Assembly: GCA_031278095.1 (NCBI GenBank)
Contig: JAITLC010000007.1
Span: 1-38,195 of the forward strand
Length of the DNA: 38,195 nt
DNA from: Treponema sp.
Lineage (GTDB): Bacteria; Spirochaetota; Spirochaetia; Treponematales; Breznakiellaceae
Reading direction: 5' to 3'
Made by a program: the position numbers and the translations under genes. Positions 27,889 to 35,849 of this stretch are shown here, piece by piece (the first letter of the stretch is position 1; every line of letters starts with the position of its first letter). The notes below the pieces were generated by a model. It was not told the origin of the DNA. It did no database searches and saw only the letters and a program-made list of their open reading frames with translations.

Positions 27889-29241
27889 ATGCAAAAAGAT
27901 TTGACATTGATCGCAGAAGGCGGAAAGGATGCTGACCTTAAAAATTTAATCGGACAGGAAATAAAGTTTCCTGCGGATCTTTCCCACGCCCAACTCGATT
28001 CGCTTCTCTCCCGGGCCCTGGAAAAAGCCCTGGAGGAAACCGGCGAGAGCGGCCCGGCACTGATTCTGCCGCCGGATATTACCCGTTACCATTCCGGAGC
28101 AGGCTATATAAGCGGTATTGTCTTCCGGGAACTCAATCGCCGTGGCAGCGGCTCCATGCTGATGCCTGCCCTGGGGACTCACATGGCCATGACCGCTCCT
28201 GAAATTTCCCGGATGTTTTCCGGAATTCCCAAAGAACGCTTTCTTGTTCACGACTGGCGCAGGGATGTAGTTGAACTGGATCGCATTGAAGACGGCTGGG
28301 TTGAAGAAACCTTTAAGGGGGCAGTCCGCTTTGACTGGCCTGTACAGGTTAACCGGCAGCTTTGCTCCGGCGCATACAAGCTTATCGTTTCCATCGGGCA
28401 GGTGGTGCCTCACGAAGTTGCGGGTATGGCGAACCATGCCAAAAATATATTCGTGGGATGCGGGGGAAAAGAGGCTATCGATAAAAGCCACTTTGCCGGC
28501 GCCTGTTATGGAATGGAAAAGATAATGGGACGGTCAGACACACCGGTACGGGCCCTGTTTAACGAAGGGCTCAGGCGCTCTGCCGAAAAGCTTCCTCCCG
28601 TCCTCTGGATACTGACGGTTGCCGGCCTTCGTCCAGACAAGACTCCCGCGCTGCGGGGGCTTTTTGCCGGTTTCGGCAGGGAATGCTTTGAAAAAGCGGC
28701 AGCCCTTTCCGGGGAACTAAATGTAGAACTTCTCGATAAGCCTGTACAAAAGGCGCTTGTTTACCTGGAACCCGCAGAGTTCAGAACCACATGGCTTGGA
28801 AACAAGGCGATCTACCGTACCCGGATGGCAATGGCGGATGGAGGGGAACTTGTCATTCTGGCTCCCGCTCTGGAACGCTTTGGGGAAGACCGGGATGTGG
28901 ATGTGCTGATCCGGCATTACGGCTACCGGCCTGCCGCACATATACGGGAACTGGTGGAAAAGGAATCCCTTCTGGGGGAAAACCTCTCCGCCGCCGCACA
29001 CCTTATCCACGGTTCCAGCGAAGGCCGTTTTACGGTGCGCTACTGTCCGGGGCCGCTCATGAGCCGGAGGGAAATTGAATCGGCAGGCTATGAATGGGGG
29101 AATCTGGAGGAGGCTCTGAAGCTTTATGATGTGAAAAATTTGCCTATAGGATGGAATACTTTACCCGGCGGAGAAAAAATATTCTTTGTTCCCAACCCCG
29201 CTTTGGGGCTTTGGAGTCATTCCCGGAACTTTTCAGGGTAA
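27889..29241 (+). CDS. LarA-family nickel-pincer racemase/epimerase homologue
   Basis: A 450-aa protein related to lactate racemase LarA (DUF2088). The conserved residues are present: DITR (63-66), GTHMAMT with His98, GQVVPHEVAGM with His175, NHAKN with Lys185 and SHFAGA with His201. These correspond in order to His108, His174, Lys184 and His200, the cofactor-holding and catalytic residues of Lactobacillus plantarum LarA. The SGGxK segment before the lysine reads ANHAK, a deviation. By family it interconverts alpha-hydroxy acids using the nickel pincer nucleotide, but related LarA-like enzymes act on other hydroxy acids. The cofactor genes larB, larC and larE are not in this window. A weak AGGT precedes the ATG by 5 bases. 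It is monocistronic. Confidence 0.83.
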   Translation: MQKDLTLIAEGGKDADLKNLIGQEIKFPADLSHAQLDSLLSRALEKALEETGESGPALILPPDITRYHSGAGYISGIVFRELNRRGSGSMLMPALGTHMAMTAPEISRMFSGIPKERFLVHDWRRDVVELDRIEDGWVEETFKGAVRFDWPVQVNRQLCSGAYKLIVSIGQVVPHEVAGMANHAKNIFVGCGGKEAIDKSHFAGACYGMEKIMGRSDTPVRALFNEGLRRSAEKLPPVLWILTVAGLRPDKTPALRGLFAGFGRECFEKAAALSGELNVELLDKPVQKALVYLEPAEFRTTWLGNKAIYRTRMAMADGGELVILAPALERFGEDRDVDVLIRHYGYRPAAHIRELVEKESLLGENLSAAAHLIHGSSEGRFTVRYCPGPLMSRREIESAGYEWGNLEEALKLYDVKNLPIGWNTLPGGEKIFFVPNPALGLWSHSRNFSG

Positions 29242-29344
29242 AAATACCCGATACCTTTTAAAAATGTCAATTTTTGAAGATAATACAGCGTCTTTTCATC
29301 CTGATTTTCCATCTTGGCATGTTTTTTGCTTAACTACTTACAGA

Positions 29345-29378
29345 GGCCTTTCCAAAATTTGATATTTTGAAAAAGCCC
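29345..29378. repeat. Element 1-like inverted repeat after the LarA homologue
   Basis: GGCCTTTCCAAAAT and ATATTTTGAAAAAGCC pair around TTG. A second small hairpin, GCATGTT/ACATGC (29380-29394), follows. Both lie in the 193-bp gap before the exported protein at 29435. Confidence 0.65.
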
Positions 29379-29434
29379 GGCATGTTCAACATGCGTGAAT
29401 ATGCTAAAATTTTATTATCAAGGAGTATGTAGAA

Positions 29435-30043
29435 ATGAAAAAGATTATTCTCACTGCGATCATGATTGCGGCCTTTGGCGCCGCAGTCTTTGCCTGGGAT
29501 AAAGTGCCTGCAATGGAACAGAAAACCCTGAGCGGAACCCTTGTTGCCGAGCGTGGGCAGATTGCTCTCAGGGCGGAAGACGGTCTTTACTATGTCCGGG
29601 GTCTGGAGCAGTTGGCCGGTTTTATCGATGGCCTAAAGGAAGGAGCCGTAGTAACTCTGCAGGGAACCGTGTGGGTGCTGGAACGGAAGCACTGGAATAT
29701 TCAGCCGAATACTGACGGGCAAAAAACCGAAATTGCCCCCGGCGCCGGTGATCCACAGATCAGCTTCAGGACAATCAGGGTTGAAAAACTCAGTCTTAAC
29801 GGAAAGGATTACGATCTGGTTACGGAAGACAGGAGAAAGGACAGGGACTTTAATCCATGGTCAAAGGCTTTCAACCACAGACCTGACCGATACCCGCCGG
29901 AGGCGGCGCCGTACTATCAGTTTCCGAACGCTCGTGACCCGATGGGGCATATGCCCGGCCGGAATCTTGGCCGGAGACACATGAATGACATGTACGGTTC
30001 AAGAGAATGGCGCGACCGGAGGATGACTCCCCGCCAGCGGTAA
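29435..30043 (+). CDS. Exported basic C-terminal protein of unknown function
   Basis: A 202-aa protein. Residues 1-20 (MKKIILTAIMIAAFGAAVFA) are a signal peptide. The middle part (GTLVAERGQIALRAEDGLYYVRG, GAVVTLQGTVWVLE) looks like a small beta-barrel of the OB-fold or nucleic-acid/ligand-binding kind. The last 60 residues are rich in Arg, Asn, Pro, Met and His (RNLGRRHMNDMYGSREWRDR) and probably disordered. I do not recognise the family. AAGGAG at 29420-29425 is 9 bases before the ATG. Tentatively it is a periplasmic or outer-surface protein with a positively charged tail. Confidence 0.78.
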   Translation: MKKIILTAIMIAAFGAAVFAWDKVPAMEQKTLSGTLVAERGQIALRAEDGLYYVRGLEQLAGFIDGLKEGAVVTLQGTVWVLERKHWNIQPNTDGQKTEIAPGAGDPQISFRTIRVEKLSLNGKDYDLVTEDRRKDRDFNPWSKAFNHRPDRYPPEAAPYYQFPNARDPMGHMPGRNLGRRHMNDMYGSREWRDRRMTPRQR

Positions 30044-30095
30044 ATCCGTTCCCCTCTGGACAAGTCCTGAAAGGTGTCTTAGTATTAAAATAAAA

Positions 30096-30124
30096 GGTGT
30101 CGCTCGGAAATTCCGGACGACACC
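30096..30124 (+). promoter_or_regulatory. Leader hairpin before the MocA-type oxidoreductase
   Basis: GGTGTCG (30096-30102) and CGACACC (30118-30124) are perfect complements, with inner GGAA/TTCC pairing. It lies 15 bp before the AGGAGG ribosome binding site. The same GGTGTC occurs at 30073-30078. There is no T-run, so it is not a standard terminator. Confidence 0.5.
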
Positions 30125-30150
30125 GGTTTATGTACCTTCAGGAGGATAAT

Positions 30151-31242
30151 ATGGCAACTAAATTAAAATATGGTATAGTCGGCTGCGGCGGGATTGCCAA
30201 CGGCAAGCATCTGCCGGCCATTTCAAAGCTCAAGGAAGTGGAGCTTGCGGCGTTTTGCGATATAATTCCTGACCGGGCCGAGAAGGCAAACAAGGAATAT
30301 GCCGGGGGAAAGGGCAAGGTCTTCAAGGACTATAAGGATCTTTTGAAGGAAAACCTTGATGCAGTGATTGTGTGTACCCCCAACATATCCCATAGCGAGA
30401 TTTCTGCAGCAGCGCTGCTTTCCGGTAAAAATGTGCTCTGTGAAAAACCCATGGCTATAAACTATAAAGAAGCCAAAGAGATGATCGTCGCCAGGAACAA
30501 GAGCGGAAAAATTCTTACCATCGGCTACCAGAACCGTTTCCGGCAGGACAGTCTCTTTCTTAAAACTGAATGCAGCGCGGGTACCCTGGGAGAGATTTAT
30601 TTTGCCAAGGCTACCGCCATCAGGCGGCGGGCGGTTCCCACCTGGGGTGTCTTCCTGGATGAAGAAAAACAGGGCGGCGGCCCCCTCATCGACATCGGTA
30701 CCCACGCCCTTGACCTTACCCTCTTCATGATGAATAACTACGAACCCTTCTATGCGGTGGGTGCGGTGTATCACAAACTCAACAAGGACAAGAATACCGG
30801 AAATGCCTGGGGCGACTGGGATACAAAGAAATTCACCGTTGAGGATTCGGCCTTTGGTTTTGTGGTGATGAAGAACGGCGCAACAATAATGCTTCAGTCC
30901 AGTTGGGCGCTCAACATTACCGAAGCGAGGGAAGCGGTTACTACCCTCTGCGGTACCAAAGGCGGCGCAGACATGCCGGTTGCGGGTGAGCTTGAGCTTA
31001 ATGGGGTTAAAAACGGCAAACAATTTACCATGAAGCCGGATCTGGGAGCAGGCGGCGTTGCCTTCTACGGCGGCGAAACGCCGAAAGACACCGACCTTGA
31101 GGCCGAATGCTTCCTCAAGGCAATCCAGGGCAAGGGAAAACTCTATGTACAGGCGGAAGAAGCCGCAGTTGTAACAAAGATACTGGAAGGGATCTATAAA
31201 TCCGCATCATCGGGGAAGCCGTACTACTTTGACGAGAAATAG
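30151..31242 (+). CDS. GFO/IDH/MocA-family NAD(P)-dependent oxidoreductase
   Basis: A 363-aa cytoplasmic enzyme. The Rossmann motif is GIVGCGGIANGKHLPA (8-23), followed by VCTPNISHSEI and the signature CEKPMA (97-102) with the Lys99-Pro100 that holds the nicotinamide. The C-terminal domain has GGGPLIDIGTHALDL with the usual Asp and His. Such enzymes oxidise or reduce sugars and inositols; the exact substrate is not readable. AGGAGG at 30140-30145 fixes ATG 30151; an in-frame start at 30097 lies in the leader hairpin. The ThuA-like gene begins 8 bp downstream. MocA-type dehydrogenases next to ThuA proteins are common in sugar-catabolism loci, including trehalose and related 3-keto-sugar pathways. 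Confidence 0.92.
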   Translation: MATKLKYGIVGCGGIANGKHLPAISKLKEVELAAFCDIIPDRAEKANKEYAGGKGKVFKDYKDLLKENLDAVIVCTPNISHSEISAAALLSGKNVLCEKPMAINYKEAKEMIVARNKSGKILTIGYQNRFRQDSLFLKTECSAGTLGEIYFAKATAIRRRAVPTWGVFLDEEKQGGGPLIDIGTHALDLTLFMMNNYEPFYAVGAVYHKLNKDKNTGNAWGDWDTKKFTVEDSAFGFVVMKNGATIMLQSSWALNITEAREAVTTLCGTKGGADMPVAGELELNGVKNGKQFTMKPDLGAGGVAFYGGETPKDTDLEAECFLKAIQGKGKLYVQAEEAAVVTKILEGIYKSASSGKPYYFDEK

Positions 31243-31250
31243 GAGTTGTA

Positions 31251-31982
31251 ATGAGTGACATCAGAGTTACTGTCTGGAATGAATACCAGGATGAACAGAA
31301 ACGGGAAGAGGTAACAAAAGTATACCCCAATGGGCTGCATGTTGCAATTGCGGATTTCCTCAACAGGGAAGGCGGCATAAAGGCAAAATGTTCGGTCATT
31401 ACCGATCCCGATCAGGGCTTTAGCGAAGAGATCCTTGACGATACCGATGTCATGGTCTATTGGGCCCACATGCTGCACCACATCGTGGAGGACAGGTTTG
31501 CCCAGCGCCTTGTAGACCGGGTACAGAGGGGCATGGGGATTGTCTTTCTCCATTCCGCCCATCGGAGTAAGGCTTTCTGCCAGCTTCTAGGCACCTCAGG
31601 CCGCATCTCCTGGCGGGAAGCGGAGGAACGCTGCAGGGTATGGGCTGCAAATCCCCAGCACCCAATTGCGGCAGGAGTGCCGCTGCAGTTTGTCATCGAT
31701 CACGAGGAGATGTATTCGGAGCCCTTCGGCATTCCCAACCCTGACGATACAGTTTTTATAAGCTGGTTCCAGGGAGGCAATGTGCTCCGTAGCGGCGTTA
31801 CCTTTCACCGGGAATTCGGCAAGATCTTTTACTTCCAGCCGGGACATGAAACCTACCCGAATTACTTCAACAGGGATATTCAGAGGGTGATCACCAATGC
31901 CGTTAAATGGGCCGCTTCCGCTGTCCGCATACCAAATACCGACTGCCCCAACGACACGGAGCCTCTGGAGAAGCTGAATTGA
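31251..31982 (+). CDS. ThuA-like protein (trehalose-utilisation family)
   Basis: A 243-aa protein of the ThuA family, which has a glutamine-amidotransferase-like fold. Recognisable parts are RVTVWNEYQDE, VYPNGLHVAIADFL, DVMVYWAHMLHHIVED, GMGIVFLHSAHRSKAF, WFQGGNVLRSGVTFHREFGKIFYFQPGHETYP. The exact reaction of ThuA proteins is unsettled; they occur with sugar dehydrogenases. AGGAG at 31241-31245 overlaps the MocA stop codon and is 5 bases from the ATG. It is the second gene of a two-gene operon. The following 81 bp up to the convergent FGGY kinase hold a weak hairpin CGGCA/TGCCG (32017-32031). Confidence 0.88.
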   Translation: MSDIRVTVWNEYQDEQKREEVTKVYPNGLHVAIADFLNREGGIKAKCSVITDPDQGFSEEILDDTDVMVYWAHMLHHIVEDRFAQRLVDRVQRGMGIVFLHSAHRSKAFCQLLGTSGRISWREAEERCRVWAANPQHPIAAGVPLQFVIDHEEMYSEPFGIPNPDDTVFISWFQGGNVLRSGVTFHREFGKIFYFQPGHETYPNYFNRDIQRVITNAVKWAASAVRIPNTDCPNDTEPLEKLN

Positions 31983-32063
31983 GGTAATTTTGGATGGCGA
32001 TCCCCCGGCAAACTAACGGCATACGCTGCCGCAATGCCATTGGCCGGCTTCCGGACTGAATTC

Positions 32064-33542
32064 TCAAGACTTTACGATACAAAGCAGGGGAAAGAATTCT
32101 CTCAGGTTTTCATACAAATTCCGGTACTTTGCATATCCATGCAGGTACTGTTCATGACGGACAGGATCATGGATAACCGGTATCTCTTCGCCATTCAAAC
32201 GCATTTCCGTATTCGTAATGCCTGCGGCCATGCCTGCCAGGAGCGCCGCCCCCGCGGATGAACCCTGATTATTGCCGACATAGCGGAGATCGAAACCCGT
32301 TACATCGGCGACAATCTGCCGCCACAGTTTGCTCTTCGAGCCGCCATTGGTAATAAAGATGCGGTTTATGGGAAGATTCAGTTCCCGGAAAATTTCTATA
32401 TGATGATTGAGACTGTAGGCTATGGCCTCAAGGATCGCCCTGTAAATATGGGCAGCCCCATGGGAAAGGCTCAGGCCGAAGAAGACACCCCGGGCCGCCA
32501 TATCGAAGAGAGGGGTCTTTTCACCGAGAAAATAGGGGAGCACCGTGAGCCCTTCGGAGCAGGGCGCTATGGAGTGTGCATGTGTATCCATTACCGTAAA
32601 ATCCGGCAGATTGAATTCTTCCTTTGCCCATTTGAGGATGGAACCGGAAGAGGCGGTACAACCGTTTATCACAAAGGGCGCTTCCCTGCTACAGCCATAG
32701 TCAATAAAAAGCCGCGGGTCTGTCAGCGCCTTGCCCGAGGACAACAGAATATCTGCGGCGCCTCCCAGCTTGAATACCAGATCTCCACTTTTCCCGGCCC
32801 CTACCGCAAAGCCGGAGGCGATGTGATCCGCGGTACCGGCATAGACCGGAATTCCCGAATGAAGGCCGCTCCGTTCCGCAGCAGTCCGGGTGAGCGTTCC
32901 CCGGCAGTCCTCATACCCAATCAGCGGCGGCAGCATTTCGGGCCCGATCTCCGCAAGCTCAAGGATTTCAGGCAGCCACCTTTCCTCCCTGAGACTGTAC
33001 ATACCGCTTTCCAAGGCCCAGTTCCGTTCAATGTACAGATTTCCTGTCAAAAGGTATCCGGCATAATCGTAGGAACCGATGATATATTTCATTGACAGAA
33101 ATACTGTTTTCCTGTGCCGCTTGAGCCAGAGAATTTTGGGGAAGATATGCTGCTGGTTTACCTGATTTCCTGTTTTCCGGAAGAACCAGAGGCCGTCAAT
33201 CTTCTCTTTCAATTCCTCAATTTCGGAGGCGGCGCGTATGTCATTCTGCTGGATTGAATTAAACAGAGGCCGGCAGTGTCCGTTCAGTGGAATCAATGCG
33301 GGTACCATGCCGGTAAGTCCTATGGCGGCGGCTATGGCAGAAACATCAATTTCCTTTGCCGCAGTCCTGAGGAGTGCAAAGAGGTTCTCTTCCCAGATGT
33401 TTGGATCTTCTTCGGCATAACCCGGCGCGGGCGAGAGGAGATCGTGTTCCCGGCTCCATGAACATAAAAAAATTCCGTCCTGATCCAGGAGAACTATCTT
33501 TATGGCTGTGGTACCGATGTCGATACCAAGACATGTCTTCAA
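32064..33542 (-). CDS. FGGY-family carbohydrate kinase (xylulokinase/gluconokinase-like)
   Basis: A 492-aa cytoplasmic kinase. The N-terminal phosphate-binding motif is GIDIGTTAIKIVLLDQDG with Asp8. The catalytic base should be Asp239 in PVYAGTADHIASGF. The ATP-binding C-terminal part contains FKLGGAADI, GAAHIYRAILEAIAYSLNHH and ITNGGSKSKLW. The class is closest to xylulokinase by general layout, but specificity cannot be assigned. The start is a TTG whose last two bases and the next A form the TGA stop of the amidohydrolase (TTGA), so it is translationally coupled; no better start is available in frame. It is the last gene of the transporter operon and suggests that a sugar moiety is phosphorylated. 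Confidence 0.88.
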   Translation of the reverse strand: MKTCLGIDIGTTAIKIVLLDQDGIFLCSWSREHDLLSPAPGYAEEDPNIWEENLFALLRTAAKEIDVSAIAAAIGLTGMVPALIPLNGHCRPLFNSIQQNDIRAASEIEELKEKIDGLWFFRKTGNQVNQQHIFPKILWLKRHRKTVFLSMKYIIGSYDYAGYLLTGNLYIERNWALESGMYSLREERWLPEILELAEIGPEMLPPLIGYEDCRGTLTRTAAERSGLHSGIPVYAGTADHIASGFAVGAGKSGDLVFKLGGAADILLSSGKALTDPRLFIDYGCSREAPFVINGCTASSGSILKWAKEEFNLPDFTVMDTHAHSIAPCSEGLTVLPYFLGEKTPLFDMAARGVFFGLSLSHGAAHIYRAILEAIAYSLNHHIEIFRELNLPINRIFITNGGSKSKLWRQIVADVTGFDLRYVGNNQGSSAGAALLAGMAAGITNTEMRLNGEEIPVIHDPVRHEQYLHGYAKYRNLYENLREFFPLLCIVKS

Positions 33543-34867
33543 GATGAAGCCATACGGCGCTGCAGTTCTCTGGTATCTTCTTCCATTCGCCGTACATAAT
33601 CGCTGTAATCAATGGTAAGAAGCTTCCTGTCTTTCATGAGCCAGTTGCCGTCTACCATGGAATGAGTAACACTGTAACCGCTTACCGAGTAAACAAGCTG
33701 AGTGTAGTAATCCTGTCCGCAGAAAGGCGCCCAGCCGATGTCGGAAAGATCCAGCACAATAAGATCCGCCTTCTTTCCTTTTTCCAGAGAACCCGTTTCT
33801 TTTTCCATGCCCAGAGCCCTTGCACCTTCACGGGTAGCCATTGATACCAGTTCTCTGGCGCCGACAGCCTTGACATCCTGTTCCCGGTGGATGATGAGTT
33901 TCCCGGCAGTTCCCATTTCTGAAAACATATCGTAGGTATTACAGTTGCAGACATTATCGGTTCCCAGGACAACGGTAACTCCTGCATTCTTCATGGCCTT
34001 TACCGGGGCCGCAGGGAAACTGCTCCGCATGGCCGCAGAAGGCGCCATCACCGGATAGAAGGGATACTTTGCCATGCGGGCGATATCAGATTCCGAGACG
34101 GTAATGGAATGGGCGGCAAGAATCGGTATCTCAAGAATCCCCAGTTCTTCCATTTTTTCTATGGCAGTACAGTGAAAGTGTTCCGCACAGTAATCATTTT
34201 CTTCGTTGCTGGTGGCAAAATGAATATGAAAACCGGCATTGTATTTCTTTGCCAGGGCAATCTCTTCCCGGATAAGATCCAGGCTGTTATCCACAAAGAA
34301 GGCGTGAGGCCCTACCCAGCCTTTTATCCGCTGATGCTCCGTACAGAGTTTAAGGAAGGCTCCGGAGCTGGCAAGTTCCTGTACCCGCCGTTTTTCGTCT
34401 CCCAACTCCACAATGCCATAGGCAATAACCGCCCTGAGTCCTGCCTTGTCAACTTCGGTAAAAATTTTATCCGCATAAAAGTACTGATCGGCAAAGCAGG
34501 TAGTCCCGGTACGGATCATCTCGGCACAGGAAACTCCCGTGGAGGCCGAGGCCATGGATGCGTCTTCAAAAGATTCATAACGCCGCAGGGTATTGAGAAA
34601 GCCGTCCATGGTGAAGAGGGAAACCCCTTCGCACATGCCCCTGGTAATGGTCATGGGACTGTGGACATGGCAGTTAATGAGACCTGGCATGACAAGCGAG
34701 TCTGATAGATCCACTGCTTCATCACCGTTTTGGGCTTTTGGAGCTTCTCCCGATCCAAGTGCAGAAATCCTGCCGTCTTCAATTATCAAGTATCCGCCCT
34801 TATGGATACTGTATTCAGTATCCATAGTGAGTACTATCCCTGCGGTAATAATGGTACGCTTACCCAT
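33539..34867 (-). CDS. Amidohydrolase / S-adenosylhomocysteine-deaminase-like metal hydrolase
   Basis: A 442-aa cytoplasmic protein of the amidohydrolase superfamily (TrzA/AtzB/SAH-MTA deaminase branch). The N-terminal metal motif is INCHVHSPMTITRG (His67, His69). Later ligands are His216 in GFHIHFATS, His253 in ILAAHSIT and Asp304 in LGTDNVCN. The Glu that normally sits three residues after the third His (HxxE) is Thr219 here, so the deaminase mechanism may be altered. By context the substrate would be a nucleoside, pterin or purine-like molecule imported by the adjacent ABC transporter. An open frame begins 23 codons earlier, but AAGGAG before ATG 34867 fixes the start. It overlaps the kinase by 4 bp and follows the permease by 22 bp. 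Confidence 0.88.
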   Translation of the reverse strand: MGKRTIITAGIVLTMDTEYSIHKGGYLIIEDGRISALGSGEAPKAQNGDEAVDLSDSLVMPGLINCHVHSPMTITRGMCEGVSLFTMDGFLNTLRRYESFEDASMASASTGVSCAEMIRTGTTCFADQYFYADKIFTEVDKAGLRAVIAYGIVELGDEKRRVQELASSGAFLKLCTEHQRIKGWVGPHAFFVDNSLDLIREEIALAKKYNAGFHIHFATSNEENDYCAEHFHCTAIEKMEELGILEIPILAAHSITVSESDIARMAKYPFYPVMAPSAAMRSSFPAAPVKAMKNAGVTVVLGTDNVCNCNTYDMFSEMGTAGKLIIHREQDVKAVGARELVSMATREGARALGMEKETGSLEKGKKADLIVLDLSDIGWAPFCGQDYYTQLVYSVSGYSVTHSMVDGNWLMKDRKLLTIDYSDYVRRMEEDTRELQRRMASS

Positions 34868-34889
34868 ATTAACTCCTTTTTTTGTTACG

Positions 34890-35849
34890 CTAAAACAATT
34901 TCCGCAGATTCTTAATTCTCGCCTGCCAGGATACAAAGGACAGTATCACCAGTGTCATTACATAGGGAAGGATCTGCACGATATAGGGAGGTATCTTGGT
35001 AACATTCTGAAGACGCAGGGCTACTGCATCGGCAAAACCGAAAAAGAGTCCTGCCCAGAAAGAGCCGCCGGGGCTGTTAAAACCAAAGAGGGCCGCCGCA
35101 TTTCCAATCCAGCCCCGGCCGGAACTCATGTCCCTCGTGAACAGGGTAAGATGTCCAACCGAAAGAAAGGCCCCCGCGAGGCCGGAAAGAACGCCGCTTA
35201 TGATCAATGCGGTATACTGCACCCGTCTGACGGAAATACCTACGGATACTGCAGCTTCTTCATTTTCCCCGACAGCAAGAAGATGCCTGCCGAAACGGGT
35301 ACGGTATACCAGTATGCTGAAGGCAACTGCGGCTATCCAGGAGAGGTAGACAATACTATTGTAACCGGAAAAAAGCCGTCCTAGAACCGGAATTCCTTCG
35401 ATAAATCCCAGATGTATGGCAGGCAGTTGTACTATACTCGGATCTGACCAGGTACCGGATTGTTTGAACAAGACCCGCATGAGGTACACGGTTACTTCCA
35501 GGGACAGTATGTTAATTGCAATGGCCAATACCACAAGATTTACCCGGAAAGACACATGAAGCCAGGCAAAGAAGAGTCCCAGCAGCGCCCCTGCGAACAT
35601 GGCGGCAATTACACCGATAAAGGTTGAAAATTCGGGATTGACCATGCCGAATGCGGTATAATTTCTTATGAAGTAGGTAGTAACAATGGCGACGAAGGCC
35701 CCGACCGTGATCTTGCCGTCTATTGCAAGGTTGAGAACCCCAGCCTTGTTACAGAGAGCCGCTCCCAGGGCAGCCAAAATTACCGGTGTTGCAAGCCTGA
35801 TGGCGCTGCTTAAAAGATTTACCGTAAGGAAATTAAAGATGCCTGTCAT
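34890..35849 (-). CDS. ABC transporter permease, nucleoside/BMP type (NupQ-like)
   Basis: A 319-aa inner-membrane permease with about eight to ten hydrophobic segments. The N-terminus (RLATPVILAALGAALCNKAG then VLNLAIDGKI) is typical of the second permease of nucleoside importers such as NupQ/YufQ, in the RbsC-like family. The conserved cytoplasmic coupling segment NEEAAVSVGISVRRVQYTA is present. ATG at 35849 overlaps the TGA of the first permease (ATGA). Confidence 0.92.
   Translation of the reverse strand: MTGIFNFLTVNLLSSAIRLATPVILAALGAALCNKAGVLNLAIDGKITVGAFVAIVTTYFIRNYTAFGMVNPEFSTFIGVIAAMFAGALLGLFFAWLHVSFRVNLVVLAIAINILSLEVTVYLMRVLFKQSGTWSDPSIVQLPAIHLGFIEGIPVLGRLFSGYNSIVYLSWIAAVAFSILVYRTRFGRHLLAVGENEEAAVSVGISVRRVQYTALIISGVLSGLAGAFLSVGHLTLFTRDMSSGRGWIGNAAALFGFNSPGGSFWAGLFFGFADAVALRLQNVTKIPPYIVQILPYVMTLVILSFVSWQARIKNLRKLF

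Noticed and set aside
283-29378. Dispersed inverted repeats read as a CRISPR array
   Set aside because: The repeats are kilobases apart, differ in length, lie in both orientations and have no regular spacers or cas genes.
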